Source of the DNA: Mesorhizobium sp. B2-4-3
GTDB taxonomy: Bacteria > Pseudomonadota > Alphaproteobacteria > Rhizobiales > Rhizobiaceae
Assembly: GCF_006442815.1 (NCBI RefSeq)
Contig: NZ_VFVL01000001.1
Span: 62,001-126,000, forward strand
DNA length: 64,000 nucleotides
Direction of reading: 5' to 3'
The notes under the pieces were generated by a model. That model did not search any database and had not been told where the DNA came from. It worked only from the letters and a program-made list of their open reading frames with translations. The position numbers and the translations under genes were made by a program. This document shows positions 44,093-53,947 of the stretch, piece after piece (the stretch's first letter is position 1; each line of letters begins with the position of its first letter).

Positions 44093-45250
44093 ATGAAGAT
44101 CGTGGATATCAAGACGGCGGTCGTCGCCTATCACGGCAAGGCGACCCTGATCCGGATCGATACGGACGCCGGCATCTCCGGCTATGGCGAAGCCAATCCC
44201 GATGCCGGCGCGGCGGCCATCGTAGGGCTCATCTCGGAGCTGAAGTCGGAGCTGATCGGCCAGGATCCGCGCAATGTCGAATATTGCTGGGACAAGATCC
44301 GCCGAGATCATGTCTTCTCCGGCGCCCAGGCCGGCGTCTTTCTCATCGCGCTCACCGGGCTCGAAATGGCGCTGTGGGACGTGGCGGCGAAAGCCGCCGG
44401 CCAGCCCCTCTATCGCATGTTCGGCGGCAAGTTCCGCGACCGCATAAGGCTCTATGCCGATTGTGGCGACGGCGACGACCAATCCGGATCGCCGCAGGGC
44501 TGCGCCGCCCGCGCGCGCCGCATGGTGGCGGAAGGTTTCACGGCGCTGAAATTCGACATCGACAATCTGCGCCACCCGGCGAAGTTCGATGCAGTCAACC
44601 ACACTATAAACGGCGCTGAGCTCCGCTTCATGATCGAGCGCGTCGCCGCTGTGCGCGATGCGGTCGGCCCCGACATCGATCTCTGCATCGACCTGCATGC
44701 GCGATACGACGCGCTCAGCGCCAGCCGCATAGCGGCCGAAATGGAGCGCTTCAACCTTCTCTGGCTCGAAGAGCCGATCCCGGCAGAAAACGTCGAGGCC
44801 CTGAAGCAGATCCGTATGCGGACCAAGACGCCGATCTGCGTCGGTGAAAACCTCTATCTGCGCTGGGGCTTCCGCGAGCTGTTCCAGAATTACGGCGCCG
44901 ACGTCGTCATGCCCGACGTACCGAAATGCGGAGGCCTTGCCGAAAGCCGCAAGATCGCCAATCTCGCCGAGATGTACTACGTGCCCTTCGCGCCGCATCT
45001 GGTGTCGACGCCGCTCGGCACGATGGCGACTTGCCATGTCTGCGCCAGCGTGCCGAACTTCCTCGTGCTGGAGTGGCACGCGCTCGAGGAGCGCGAAGCC
45101 TGGGACAGCTATGTCCGCCTCTCGAATGGCGCGAGGTCGATCGTTGAGGATGGCCACATCGTGGTGTCGGACATACCGGGCATCGGCGTCGAGCTCGACA
45201 TGGATGGCGTCCGCAAACACGCCGTCCCTGGCTACGGCATTTTTGAGTAG
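44093..45250 (+). CDS. Mandelate racemase/enolase-superfamily sugar-acid dehydratase
   Basis: 385 residues. The capping domain is followed by a barrel with Mg ligands D200, E226 (LWLEEP) and E252 (VGENL), and the D-x-H motif CIDLHARYD (H202) used by galactonate-type dehydratases as acid/base. A second conserved histidine is in FAPHLVSTPLG. The usual K-x-K is ALKFDID. Known relatives remove water from aldonates or uronates to give 2-keto-3-deoxy acids. It has a GntR operator upstream and is followed by an NAD-dependent epimerase/dehydrogenase gene at 66 bp. Confidence 0.87.
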   Translation: MKIVDIKTAVVAYHGKATLIRIDTDAGISGYGEANPDAGAAAIVGLISELKSELIGQDPRNVEYCWDKIRRDHVFSGAQAGVFLIALTGLEMALWDVAAKAAGQPLYRMFGGKFRDRIRLYADCGDGDDQSGSPQGCAARARRMVAEGFTALKFDIDNLRHPAKFDAVNHTINGAELRFMIERVAAVRDAVGPDIDLCIDLHARYDALSASRIAAEMERFNLLWLEEPIPAENVEALKQIRMRTKTPICVGENLYLRWGFRELFQNYGADVVMPDVPKCGGLAESRKIANLAEMYYVPFAPHLVSTPLGTMATCHVCASVPNFLVLEWHALEEREAWDSYVRLSNGARSIVEDGHIVVSDIPGIGVELDMDGVRKHAVPGYGIFE

Positions 45251-45316
45251 CGCATTGCGGGGGCTCGGGCGGCCGGATGCCGCTATTCGATCAGACCGAT
45301 CCGTTGTGAGGAAGCC

Positions 45317-46210
45317 ATGGGCAAGCGCATCGTTTTCACTGGCGGCAGCGGCAAGATCGGCCGCCACGTCATACCCTATCTGCTGAAACGCGGGCATCAG
45401 GTGCTCAACCTCGATCTGGCGCCGCTCGATGTGCCAAGTGTCGACACCGTCATCACCAACCTTGCCGACGCCGGTGAAACCTATAATGCGCTGACGCTGC
45501 ATTTCGGCTTCAGCGAGTATTTCGGCGGCAAGGGCCGAGGCCCAGTCGACGCCGTGGTCCATTTCGCCGCGCTGCCGCGGATCTTCCTGCGACCCGACAA
45601 CGCCATGTTCGCCGCCAATGTGCAGTCGACCTACAATGTGATTGAGGCCGCCACTAAGCTAGGCATTCGCAAGATTGTCACCGCCTCCAGCGAAACGGTC
45701 TATGGCGTGTGCTTTGCCGAAGGCGTCCGCGACTTCACGTCGTTTCCGGTGGATGAGGATTACGACGTCGATCCGACCGACAGCTACGGCCTTTCCAAGG
45801 TACTGGGCGAGAAGATCGCGCGTTCTTTCGCCTCCCGCACAGGAGCCGACATCTACGTGCTCAGGATCGGCGGCGTCGTCGAACCGCAGGATTATGCCCG
45901 CTTTCCGGAATTCCTGGCCGATCCCTCGAAACGGCGGCGCGACGCCTGGACCTATATGGACGCGCGCGACCTGGGTCAGATCGTCGACCTGTGCGTCGAG
46001 AAGGACGGCCTTGGGTTCCAGATATTCAATGCCGTCAACGACAACATCGTGGCCGAGCTACCGACAGCGGAATTTCTTAGCAAGCATGCACCCAACACAC
46101 CAGTCACGCGTGCCATGGACGGGTTCGAGGGACCGATCTCAAATCGGAAGCTGCGCGACGTCCTTGGGTTCCGGCAAGAGCATGACTGGCGGACACAGCG
46201 ACCCGGTTGA
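45317..46210 (+). CDS. NAD-dependent epimerase/dehydratase-family (extended SDR) protein
   Basis: 297 residues. VFTGGSGKIGRHV (about 6-18) binds NAD, TASSETVYG (S124/S125) and SYGLSK (Y157, K161) form the catalytic triad. The size and the short substrate domain recall uronate dehydrogenase or simple nucleotide-sugar epimerases. With the dehydratase just upstream, oxidation of a uronic acid or aldose to a lactone is the more attractive guess, but this is inference. It converges on the minus-strand dehydratase at 46228 with 17 bp between. Confidence 0.82.
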   Translation: MGKRIVFTGGSGKIGRHVIPYLLKRGHQVLNLDLAPLDVPSVDTVITNLADAGETYNALTLHFGFSEYFGGKGRGPVDAVVHFAALPRIFLRPDNAMFAANVQSTYNVIEAATKLGIRKIVTASSETVYGVCFAEGVRDFTSFPVDEDYDVDPTDSYGLSKVLGEKIARSFASRTGADIYVLRIGGVVEPQDYARFPEFLADPSKRRRDAWTYMDARDLGQIVDLCVEKDGLGFQIFNAVNDNIVAELPTAEFLSKHAPNTPVTRAMDGFEGPISNRKLRDVLGFRQEHDWRTQRPG

Positions 46211-46227
46211 TGCGCTGACGGGCAGCT

Positions 46228-47430
46228 TCAGCGATCGAAGAAGCCCCTGTCCTCTTCGCTCAGATATTTCCTGGCCGCTTCGGCGTCGATGTCGAGGCCC
46301 AGCCCCGGTGCTTCCAGCAGGTCCACCATGCTGTCCTTCACGATCTGCTGCGGCAGGCCGATCACCAAGTCTTCCCACCACGGGTCGGAGGCGCTCGGAT
46401 ATTCGAAGGCGATGTAGTTGGCGGGCAAGGTGGCGCAGACATTGATCAGCGCGCCAAGGCCGAGCAGGCCGTTGGCGGTGCCGTGCGGCGCCATCAGGAT
46501 CGAGTGCATGTAGGCGTGCTCGGCAACCCATTTGAGCTCGGCGATGCCGCCTATATCGGCTGGATCGGGGCCGATGACGCGCACCGCCTGGGTCTCGATC
46601 AGCTCCTTGAAATTGTGCCGCAGGTAGATCTGCTCGCCGGTATGGATCGGCGTCGAGGTGGAGGTCGTCAGCTCCCGATAGGCCTGCGGATTGACCCAGG
46701 GCACATAGTCGCCGGTCAGCATGTCCTCCAGCCACATCAAATTGTACTTCTCGACGGCGCGGGCGAATTTGATCGCGTCGGGCAGCATCCAGCCCGGGCC
46801 GCAGTCGAGCGCCAGGCTGACCTTGTCGCCAAGCACTTCCTTCATCGCGATCACGCAGTCGAGCATGTGATTGAAACCGCGCTCGCTGATCACGCCTTGA
46901 TCCATGGCGCCGTGATAGCCGGCCTTCTTTAGCGTCACCCCGTAATGGAAGCCCTCGACTGTGTCCTTCATGTTGGAGTGGAACGAGATGCCCTGCTTGA
47001 CCATGAAGAAGTTCTGCGGCTGCTCCATCATCCATTTGACGTCGGCGGCATAGTCCTCCGGCCGGTCGCCCGTGCGCTTGCGGCGGATCGAGCCGTTGTA
47101 GACGCGCACCTTGTCGCGCACCTTGCCGCCGAGCAGCTTGTAGACCGGCACGCCCGCGGCCTTGCCGGCGATGTCCCACAGCGCATGCTCGATGGCGCTT
47201 ACCGCCGCGCCATAGGGCTTGAACGAGCCGCGCTGGCGGATCTTCAGCATCACTCGCTCGACATCGGTCGGGTCCTCGCCGATCAGCGCCTCGCGGAAAT
47301 GCAGCACGAACGGCTTGAGATAGGTCTTTGTGAACTCGACTTCGCCGAGGCCATAAAGACCCTCGTCGGTCACGATGCGAATGATGGGATGCTTGCCGAT
47401 GACGGCGCAACGCAGGTCGGTGATCTTCAT
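46228..47430 (-). CDS. Mandelate racemase/enolase-superfamily protein with unusual active-site lysine region
   Basis: 400 residues. Mg ligands are D209 (LALDCGPGW), E235 (MWLEDM) and E266 (HTGEQIY); the late histidine is in MAPHGTANG. Unlike the dehydratases at 44093, 49292 and 55969 the residue two after the first ligand is glycine, not histidine, and the KxK region reads FFMVKQG. So it is likely to have different acid/base chemistry within a similar substrate family. It lies 9 bp downstream of the NIPSNAP gene, last in the minus-strand operon that begins with the GntR gene. Confidence 0.84.
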   Translation of the reverse strand: MKITDLRCAVIGKHPIIRIVTDEGLYGLGEVEFTKTYLKPFVLHFREALIGEDPTDVERVMLKIRQRGSFKPYGAAVSAIEHALWDIAGKAAGVPVYKLLGGKVRDKVRVYNGSIRRKRTGDRPEDYAADVKWMMEQPQNFFMVKQGISFHSNMKDTVEGFHYGVTLKKAGYHGAMDQGVISERGFNHMLDCVIAMKEVLGDKVSLALDCGPGWMLPDAIKFARAVEKYNLMWLEDMLTGDYVPWVNPQAYRELTTSTSTPIHTGEQIYLRHNFKELIETQAVRVIGPDPADIGGIAELKWVAEHAYMHSILMAPHGTANGLLGLGALINVCATLPANYIAFEYPSASDPWWEDLVIGLPQQIVKDSMVDLLEAPGLGLDIDAEAARKYLSEEDRGFFDR

Positions 47431-47439
47431 GGCGCAGCC

Positions 47440-47766
47440 CTATTTCACGGACGAGAAAGCTGTCGGCGTGAGCAGCTGGCTGCTGATATTGGCAACGATC
47501 TGCCCGTCGCGCTCAGACTCATCCCGGGCTCTGCGCCATACCGGATCGGCGACGAAAGCCGCCCATTTCACCTCACGCTCGGCCAGCGATTCCCAGGCGA
47601 GGAAATAGGTGAGGCGATTGTTGTTTTCGCCGATCGCCGTGGTGAAAAACCCGGCTTGGCGGATGCCATGCCTCTCCCAGATGGCCAGCGTTTGGTCGGA
47701 AAAGCGCTTGAGCAAAGCCGGCAGCCTGCCCGGCAGACAGTCATAGATACGCTGTTCGTAGATCAT
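47440..47766 (-). CDS. NIPSNAP-family small protein
   Basis: 108 residues. MIYEQRIYDCLPGRLPALLK and RLTYFLAWESLAEREVKWAA are typical of NIPSNAP domains, ferredoxin-like alpha/beta-barrel dimers of uncertain function often found beside sugar or amino-acid catabolic enzymes. The gene is inserted between two enolase-superfamily genes in a minus-strand operon, with no strong ribosome-binding site visible. It may be an isomerase, a chaperone-like helper or a small ligand binder. Confidence 0.75.
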   Translation of the reverse strand: MIYEQRIYDCLPGRLPALLKRFSDQTLAIWERHGIRQAGFFTTAIGENNNRLTYFLAWESLAEREVKWAAFVADPVWRRARDESERDGQIVANISSQLLTPTAFSSVK

Positions 47767-47868
47767 GGTTTCGTCCGTTTCTTTCTTCGCCTCACCTTGG
47801 TGGAGATCGACATGAATGGTCGGTCGTTGGTCGTGTGAACCTGGGGGAATGAGGACAGGGGGTCCGGG

Positions 47869-49227
47869 CTAACTCCAGGTCCGGTCCCAGCTATATTCAT
47901 TGTCCCAATGCTCGGTGGATTGCCATATCCCCGTGACACCGGGCTGCAGATGCCGGCCGATCACCTCGTCGACCACATCGTCTATGCCCAGCCCCGGTTT
48001 GTCCGGAACGGTTACGAAGCCATCCTTCACAAGCGGCTTGGGAAGGCCCGTGACGATATCGTCCCACCAGTCGACATCGGCGGAGTGATATTCGAGCGCC
48101 ATGAAGTTTTCGGTCGCGGTCGCGACATGCGCCGCGGCCATCGCGGCGATCGGGCTTTCGGCCATGTGGATCGCCATCGCGACGCCCTGGTCCTGCGCCA
48201 TGTCGCCGATCTTCTTGGTCTCGAGGATGCCGCCGCTGGTGAGAAGGTCCGGATGGATAATGGAGACACCGCCGCTCCTCAGCAGAGGCTCGAAGCCCTC
48301 CTTGAGGTAGATGTCCTCGCCGGTGCAGATCGGCACCGTGGTGGCCTGCTGCAGTTGCCGGTATTGCTCGGTGTACTGCCACGGGATCACATCCTCGAGC
48401 CAGGCAGGGACGTATTTCTCGATACGGCGCGACAGGCGTATGCCGTCCTGCAGCGAGATGTGGCCGACATGGTCGATGGCCAAAGGTATCTCGTAACCGA
48501 TGACCTCGCGAACCTCATGGATATACTGCTCGAGCAGGTCGATACCCTTCTCGGTGAAATGCAGGCCCGTGAACGGATGCTGCACGTTCTGCGCATCGTA
48601 GGCGAGGTTGCGGGCCTTGCGCTCCTCGAGCGTGCCGCTGCGGCCGCGTGGATTGGCGCGAAACCCTTCGAGCGCGCCGGCGGGCGCCGTCACCGCGCCC
48701 GGGATGTGGGCGATCTGCATCAGGCCCAGGTCCATCTTGAGGAAGGTGAAGCCGCGCTCCATGCGCGCCTTGAGGCGCTTGCCGGTCTCCGTGCCGCTCG
48801 GCTTCTCCGCATCCGTATCGCAATAGACACGCACCTGATCGCGAAACTTGCCGCCGAGCATCTGGTAGATCGGCACGCCATAGGCCTTGCCGGCGAGGTC
48901 CCAGAGCGCGATCTCGGCCGCCGAGACGCCGCCGCCTTGCCGGCCGTGGCCGCCGAACTGCTTGATGCGGCGAAACAGGCGATCAATGTCGCAAGGGTTC
49001 TCGCCAAGCAGCCGGCTTTTCAGCATCAGTGCGTAAGTGGCGCTGGCTCCGTCACGAACCTCGCCAAGCCCGACAATGCCTTGGTTGGTATAAATCTTGA
49101 GCAGCGCCGAGGTGAACGGCGCGCCGACGATTTCGGCCACCCGCATATCGGTGATGCGAAGCTCGGACGGCCTGGAATTCGCGTTGACCCGATTGAGAGC
49201 CTCATCGGCTCCACCCGTTTTTGGCAT
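47869..49227 (-). CDS. Mandelate racemase/enolase-superfamily protein, long form
   Basis: 452 residues, longer than its neighbours by an N-terminal extension and an insert near 170-225. Mg ligands are D252 ([10 protein letters not shown]), E278 (AWLEDV) and E304 (CTGEDI). The first ligand is followed by H-V-G-H rather than x-H, and the late histidine is in AIHMAESP, where the proline usual before it is isoleucine. The lysine motif is FLKMDLG. A dehydratase for an acid sugar is likely, but the rearranged histidines set it apart. AGGAT precedes the ATG at 49227. Confidence 0.84.
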   Translation of the reverse strand: MPKTGGADEALNRVNANSRPSELRITDMRVAEIVGAPFTSALLKIYTNQGIVGLGEVRDGASATYALMLKSRLLGENPCDIDRLFRRIKQFGGHGRQGGGVSAAEIALWDLAGKAYGVPIYQMLGGKFRDQVRVYCDTDAEKPSGTETGKRLKARMERGFTFLKMDLGLMQIAHIPGAVTAPAGALEGFRANPRGRSGTLEERKARNLAYDAQNVQHPFTGLHFTEKGIDLLEQYIHEVREVIGYEIPLAIDHVGHISLQDGIRLSRRIEKYVPAWLEDVIPWQYTEQYRQLQQATTVPICTGEDIYLKEGFEPLLRSGGVSIIHPDLLTSGGILETKKIGDMAQDQGVAMAIHMAESPIAAMAAAHVATATENFMALEYHSADVDWWDDIVTGLPKPLVKDGFVTVPDKPGLGIDDVVDEVIGRHLQPGVTGIWQSTEHWDNEYSWDRTWS

Positions 49228-49291
49228 GGCCTATCCTCGTTCTGTTTGGCGGGGATTGTCGCCCCTGATGCTGAGCCGGCGCGGAGGAATG

Positions 49292-50458
49292 CTACCCCAG
49301 CTCGATCTCGTGGGCCTGCAGGTAGTCGCGGTTCATCTCGACGCCGAGACCAGGCTTCGACGTCAGCTTGAGGTTGCCGTTCGAAATGTCGAGCGGGTTG
49401 TCGATCAGGTGATCGTATTTGGAGAGGTCCCACGCCGACGTTTCGAGCTTGTAGAAGTTGGGAACGGTCATCATCACCTGCGCTCCCGCGACCACGTTGA
49501 TCGGTCCGGCGGCATCATGCGGCGAGACTGGGACGTAATAGGCTTCGCACAGGGCTGAGATCTTTTTGAGCTCGGTGATGCCTCCAGTCCAGGTGACGTC
49601 GGGCATGATGTAGTCGGCGAGCTTATTCTCGAGCACCGGCACGAAATCCCATTTGGTGTGGCCGCGCTCGCCCCATGAGATGGCGGCGCTGACCTTGTCG
49701 CGCACCTGCTTGAGGGCGTTGAGGCTCTCGGGCGGGCACGGTTCCTCGAACCAGTCGATCTGGCCGGCTTCCTCGAGGCAGCGACAGAGGCGGATGGCGG
49801 TGGGAACGTCGAAGCGCCCATGCGCATCGATGAGGATGTCGACATCGGGACCCGCCGTCTCACGGATCAGCGCCGTCAGTTCGGCGGCTTCACGCTCGTC
49901 CCTGCGGGTCATGCCGCCATCGAGATAGCCGTCCCGCCTCTCACGGGCCACGCCATCGACGCTGGGACCCTGATGGGGAAACGGGTCGAATTTGAGCCCG
50001 GTGTGACCGGACTCCACGATGTCGCGAATTTCGCGGACCACGGCCTCCTTGCTGGTGAATTTGGCCTGGTTCGGATGGGTGTAAAGCGAGATTTCGTCGC
50101 GCACCGGTCCGCCCAGCAATTCGTAGATCGGCTTGCCGAGAACTTTGCCGCGAATGTCCCAAAGCGCGATGTCAATTGCGCTCACGCATTCCACGGCGGC
50201 GCCGCGGCTGCCCATATAGGTGAAGCTGCGGAAAACCCTGTGCCACAGGTGCTCGATGCGCGCCGGATCCTCGCCTGTCACGGCGGCGCCGATCTGTCTC
50301 AGGATCGTGCACAGCGCGCGGTTGGCGAGCTTCGTCGTGGTCGTGATCTCGCCCCACCCGCTCACCCCCTCGTCCGTCGTCACTTCGACGAACAGGTACT
50401 CTCCCCAGTAGGAAGCGTCGGACTTGATCAGCCACGGCCGAACGCCTGTGATTTTCAT
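49292..50458 (-). CDS. Galactonate-dehydratase-like enolase-superfamily enzyme
   Basis: 388 residues. Mg ligands D211, E238 (FEEP) and E264 (WGERGH), the D-x-H motif LIDAHGRFD (H213), and SPHDAAGP with the second catalytic histidine all match D-galactonate-dehydratase-type enzymes; the lysine motif is GLKFDPF. I chose the ATG at 50458 with AAAGGAT upstream. It is the first enzyme gene after the GntR gene at 50501-51226, and the operon then continues to 47869, 47440 and 46228. Confidence 0.87.
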   Translation of the reverse strand: MKITGVRPWLIKSDASYWGEYLFVEVTTDEGVSGWGEITTTTKLANRALCTILRQIGAAVTGEDPARIEHLWHRVFRSFTYMGSRGAAVECVSAIDIALWDIRGKVLGKPIYELLGGPVRDEISLYTHPNQAKFTSKEAVVREIRDIVESGHTGLKFDPFPHQGPSVDGVARERRDGYLDGGMTRRDEREAAELTALIRETAGPDVDILIDAHGRFDVPTAIRLCRCLEEAGQIDWFEEPCPPESLNALKQVRDKVSAAISWGERGHTKWDFVPVLENKLADYIMPDVTWTGGITELKKISALCEAYYVPVSPHDAAGPINVVAGAQVMMTVPNFYKLETSAWDLSKYDHLIDNPLDISNGNLKLTSKPGLGVEMNRDYLQAHEIELG

Positions 50459-50500
50459 CTCAACTATCCTTTCTGAAACGGCCACGCTGATGCTGTTGCG

Positions 50501-51226
50501 CTAACCTGCCCGGGCAGCGCTGCGCGCGCGCATGTGTTCGAGGACATGCCGGCCGGAGCCCTCGACATGGCGAGCAATGAGTTCGGCCGCCTTGTCGGCG
50601 TCTCCCGATTTCACGAGCGCGATGAGTTCGCGGTGCTCGCGGATGATCGCGGCGCGACGGGCAAGCGTGAAATTGAAACGGCGGCTCACGGCCCGCAGCA
50701 CCTCGCGATGCTTCCACCAGAGCTCGGCGGCGTGGCGGTTATAGTGACGCTGGTACATCACCGTGTGGAAGGCAGTATCCAACTCACTGTGCCTGAAGGT
50801 ATCGGCAAAGTTGTTCTCCTCGATCAACCCCTGGAGCCGTTCGAGTTCGGCGATGTCCTCGTCGGTCGCCATGCCTACAAACCAGCGCGTCAGGGCGGGT
50901 TCGATCAGAACGCCGATCTCGTAGATATCGCGGACAAAATCCTGATCTATGGGCCGTACGCGCGCCCCGCGATTGGGAAGAAAGGTGACGAAGCCTTCTC
51001 CACGCAGCAGTTGCAGGGCCTCGCGCACGGGGTTTGTCGAGGTGCCGTGACGCCGCGCAAGATCGGCGACAACGAGCCGTTCGTTGGCGGCCAGCCGTCC
51101 TTCGATGATATCCTCCCTGATCAGCTCATAAAGCGAGGCGCCCTCGCTGGAAGCCCCGATCGGGTCGATCCCCGCAGGTGGCTCCGCTTTGAAATCGCTC
51201 GTTTCGCCCAAGGCCAAGTCCCCCAA
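50501..51226 (-). CDS. GntR/FCD transcriptional regulator
   Basis: 241 residues, apparently starting at TTG (51224-51226) with GAGGG 9 bp upstream; no ATG is available before the winged helix. The DNA-binding part contains VVADLARRHGTSTNPVREAL and QLLRGEGFVTFLPNRGARV, followed by an FCD domain with SELDTAFHTVMYQRHYN and REHRELIALVKSGD. It is divergent from the CUT1 binding-protein gene at 51429 and in the same direction as the dehydratase operon, so it may control both. An inverted pair of TGTACG boxes lies in the 202-bp gap. Confidence 0.83.
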   Translation of the reverse strand: MGDLALGETSDFKAEPPAGIDPIGASSEGASLYELIREDIIEGRLAANERLVVADLARRHGTSTNPVREALQLLRGEGFVTFLPNRGARVRPIDQDFVRDIYEIGVLIEPALTRWFVGMATDEDIAELERLQGLIEENNFADTFRHSELDTAFHTVMYQRHYNRHAAELWWKHREVLRAVSRRFNFTLARRAAIIREHRELIALVKSGDADKAAELIARHVEGSGRHVLEHMRARSAARAG

Positions 51227-51271
51227 GTCAATACACCCTCCGCCCTATATCACGCTCGGCTCTGACAAAAC

Positions 51272-51323
51272 AATGTACGATTCTTCGCGTTGACAGGTAA
51301 TCTGTGATCTGAAAACGTACAAA
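51272..51323. promoter_or_regulatory. Predicted GntR operator: inverted TGTACG boxes
   Basis: AATGTACGATT (51272-51282) and, on the other strand, TTTGTACGTTT (51313-51323) share 8 of 11 bases and face each other with centres 41 bp apart. TTGACA at 51290-51295 between them may be the -35 box for the transporter operon. Confidence 0.4.
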
Positions 51324-51428
51324 GTGATCGAAGGGATACATTAGGGCGGAGGAACATCCCGGCGATCGAAACGACCAAGGACCGCTTGCCTCGACGCAGA
51401 GCGGCATGGGAGAACCTGGAGGAGACCT

Positions 51429-52910
51429 ATGAGGAGGATCACAGTCGGCGGTGCCGTCCTGCGCGGCGCTGTCTCCACTGCTTTGACGATATCGCTGATG
51501 TCGGCGCCTGCGCTTGCCGCGCCGCCGGTCGATCTGAGCAAATGGTCGCCGGAATATGTGCGCTCGATCGCCGGCACGCAGGATTTTGATACGGCGGGCG
51601 ATTGCGCCAAGGTCACCCCGCTCGACTACAAGGGGCGACTGACGTTCTGGTATCAGGGCGTGTTCGAGGGCGACCCGGATCTGCTGCGCCAATACTACAA
51701 GGATTTCTTCGAGACCTTCCGCAAGACCTATCCGAACATTCAGCTCGAGGAAGAGGCCCTCACCTACAACGACCTTCTCGACAAGTTCCGCACGGCGCTG
51801 CTCGGCAACGCGGCGCCGATGGCGGTCCGCCTGCAGATACTGGGCGGCACCGAGTTCGCCTCCAAGGGCTATCTGCAGCCGCTCAAGCCCGAGGATGTCG
51901 GCTATTCGACCGAGGATTTCTGGCCGGGCGCCATGAAGGCGGTGACCTGGGACGGCGTGACCTACGGCATTCCGACCAACAACGAGACGATGGCTTTCAT
52001 CTGGAACGCCGACATTTTCAAGCGCGCGGGTCTCGACCCCGACAAGGCACCGGCGACTTGGGACGACGTCGTAAAATACTCCAAGCAGATCCACGACAAG
52101 CTCGGCATTGCCGGTTACGGCCTCGTGGCGCGCAAGAATGCCGGCAACACGCCCTATCGCTTCATGCCGCAGCTGTGGGCCTATGGCGGCGGCGTTTTCG
52201 ACGAAGCGGCTGCGAACCCGACCTACAAGGACATCGAGCTCAACAGCCCGCAGAGCAAGGCGGCGCTGCAGGCTTCCTACGACATGTATGTCCGCGACAA
52301 ATCGGTTCCCGTTTCAGCGCTCACCAATCAGCAGGCCGACAACCAGCCGCTTTTCCTCGCCGGCCAGCTCGGCATGATGATCTCGCATCCGTCCGACTAC
52401 AACGTCATGCTCGACCTGCAGAAGAAGGCGACGGGCACCGACAAGGACAAGGCACAGACCGTCATCGACAACATGCGCTACGGCCTCATTCCGACCGGCC
52501 CCGACGGCAAGCGCGCCGTCGTGTTCGGCGGCTCGAACATCCACATCCTGAAGCCCGAATATGTCGAGGGCGGCAAGGTGGACGAGCCCGCGGCAAAGGC
52601 CATCATCTGCATGTGGACGAGCCCCGAATGGTCGCTGAAGATGGCTTACGCCGGCTCGAACCCGGGCAACCTCAACGGCTTCAAGACCAAATGGATGAAG
52701 GAACGTCTGGACAGCATCAAATTCCTCGATGTCACGACCTCGATGCTGCCATACGGCATACCGTTCCCGGCGCTGCCGCAGTCGCCCGAAATCATGAACA
52801 TCATCGTCCCGGACATGATGCAGAATGCCCTGACCGGAGCGATGACCGTCGACCAGGCGGCAGACGACGCGGCCAAGAAGGTGAAAGACCTGATGGGAGG
52901 CGGGCTCTAA
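51429..52910 (+). CDS. CUT1 sugar ABC transporter, periplasmic solute-binding protein
   Basis: 493 residues with a Sec signal ending near ALAA-PP (about residue 30). The mature part shows the family 1 binding-protein pattern, with YNDLLDKFRTALLGNAAPMA and YGIPTNNETMAFIWNADIFK, and is longer than average. GGAGGAG precedes the ATG. It opens a transporter operon that ends in an enolase-superfamily dehydratase and an RraA protein, so the ligand is probably the acid sugar those enzymes use. A stable hairpin follows the stop. Confidence 0.9.
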   Translation: MRRITVGGAVLRGAVSTALTISLMSAPALAAPPVDLSKWSPEYVRSIAGTQDFDTAGDCAKVTPLDYKGRLTFWYQGVFEGDPDLLRQYYKDFFETFRKTYPNIQLEEEALTYNDLLDKFRTALLGNAAPMAVRLQILGGTEFASKGYLQPLKPEDVGYSTEDFWPGAMKAVTWDGVTYGIPTNNETMAFIWNADIFKRAGLDPDKAPATWDDVVKYSKQIHDKLGIAGYGLVARKNAGNTPYRFMPQLWAYGGGVFDEAAANPTYKDIELNSPQSKAALQASYDMYVRDKSVPVSALTNQQADNQPLFLAGQLGMMISHPSDYNVMLDLQKKATGTDKDKAQTVIDNMRYGLIPTGPDGKRAVVFGGSNIHILKPEYVEGGKVDEPAAKAIICMWTSPEWSLKMAYAGSNPGNLNGFKTKWMKERLDSIKFLDVTTSMLPYGIPFPALPQSPEIMNIIVPDMMQNALTGAMTVDQAADDAAKKVKDLMGGGL

Positions 52911-52932
52911 TCCGGGCCTGACCGACGATCCG

Positions 52933-52959
52933 ATCGGCTGCGCCGCGAGCGCAGCCGAT
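52933..52959 (+). other. Intercistronic hairpin after the third binding-protein gene
   Basis: ATCGGCTGCG (52933-52942) pairs perfectly with CGCAGCCGAT (52950-52959) over 10 bp with a 7-base loop and no T-run. It is in the same place as the hairpins behind the two CUT2 binding proteins. Confidence 0.6.
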
Positions 52960-52987
52960 ACTTCCCCAACAACAAGGGCGCGCTACA

Positions 52988-53947
52988 GTGACGATCGCGA
53001 CCGGCAAGGCCGAGGCTCGCCGCAGATTGCAACCCGCCGGGTCCAGCTTGCTCCGCAAGATCTGGGAGCATCGCGCCGACTACGCGTATGTGCTTCCGGC
53101 GATCGCCGTGATGCTCATCGTCATCGCCTATCCGATCTACTACACGATCGAGCTGTCCTTCTTCAACACCCCGCCCGGCCTGCAACTCCGCGACAAGATC
53201 TTTGTCGGTTTCAACAACTACACGGCCATCTTGACCAGCGGGGTGTTCTGGCAGGTCACCTTCAACACCCTGATCTGGACAATCGCATCCACTTTCTTTT
53301 CCTTCGTGCTGGGGTTCGGCGCCGCGCTGGCGCTCCATCGCGACTTTATCGGTCGCGGCATCCTGCGCGCGATCCTCATCATTCCCTGGGTCATCAGCGC
53401 CGTCGCCGCCTCCTATATCTGGAAGTGGATCTACCATTCGGATTTCGGCATCATCGGCGCGGTGCTGGTCGAGCTTGGATGGGCCAGCCGGCCGCCGAAC
53501 TTCATCGACAGCGTCTCAACGGTGCTGCCCTCGCTGATCGTCGTCAACATCTGGCGCGAGTTCCCTTTCGCCATGATCATGATGACGGCCGGCCTCCAGA
53601 CAGTCCCTGAACAGTTGCTGCGCGCCGCAAAAGTCGATGGCGCCAGCGCGTGGCAACGCTTCTGGCACGTCACCTTCCCGCATTTGCGCAATGTCTCGAC
53701 GGTGACGATCCTGCTGCTCGCAGTCGCCAACTTCAACTCCTTCATCATCCCGTGGATCATGACCGGCGGCGGCCCGTCGAACGCTTCGCATATCTGGATC
53801 ACCCACATCTATGAGCTCGCCTTCGGCCGCCAGCGCTGGGGCGTGGCATCGGCCTATTCGGTGCTTCTGTTCATCATCCTGATGACGCTCGGCTACTTCT
53901 ACGTCCGCGCGCTGAGCGGCAACGAGCGGAAGGATGGCAGCGCATGA
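52988..53947 (+). CDS. CUT1 sugar ABC transporter permease (MalF/UgpA-like)
   Basis: 319 residues starting at GTG (52988). Six membrane segments begin at DYAYVLPAIAVMLIVIAYPI; LLRAAKVDGASAWQRFWHVT is the EAA loop that contacts the ATPase. It overlaps the next permease by 4 bp. The intergenic hairpin upstream probably lowers its expression relative to the binding protein. Confidence 0.9.
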   Translation: MTIATGKAEARRRLQPAGSSLLRKIWEHRADYAYVLPAIAVMLIVIAYPIYYTIELSFFNTPPGLQLRDKIFVGFNNYTAILTSGVFWQVTFNTLIWTIASTFFSFVLGFGAALALHRDFIGRGILRAILIIPWVISAVAASYIWKWIYHSDFGIIGAVLVELGWASRPPNFIDSVSTVLPSLIVVNIWREFPFAMIMMTAGLQTVPEQLLRAAKVDGASAWQRFWHVTFPHLRNVSTVTILLLAVANFNSFIIPWIMTGGGPSNASHIWITHIYELAFGRQRWGVASAYSVLLFIILMTLGYFYVRALSGNERKDGSA

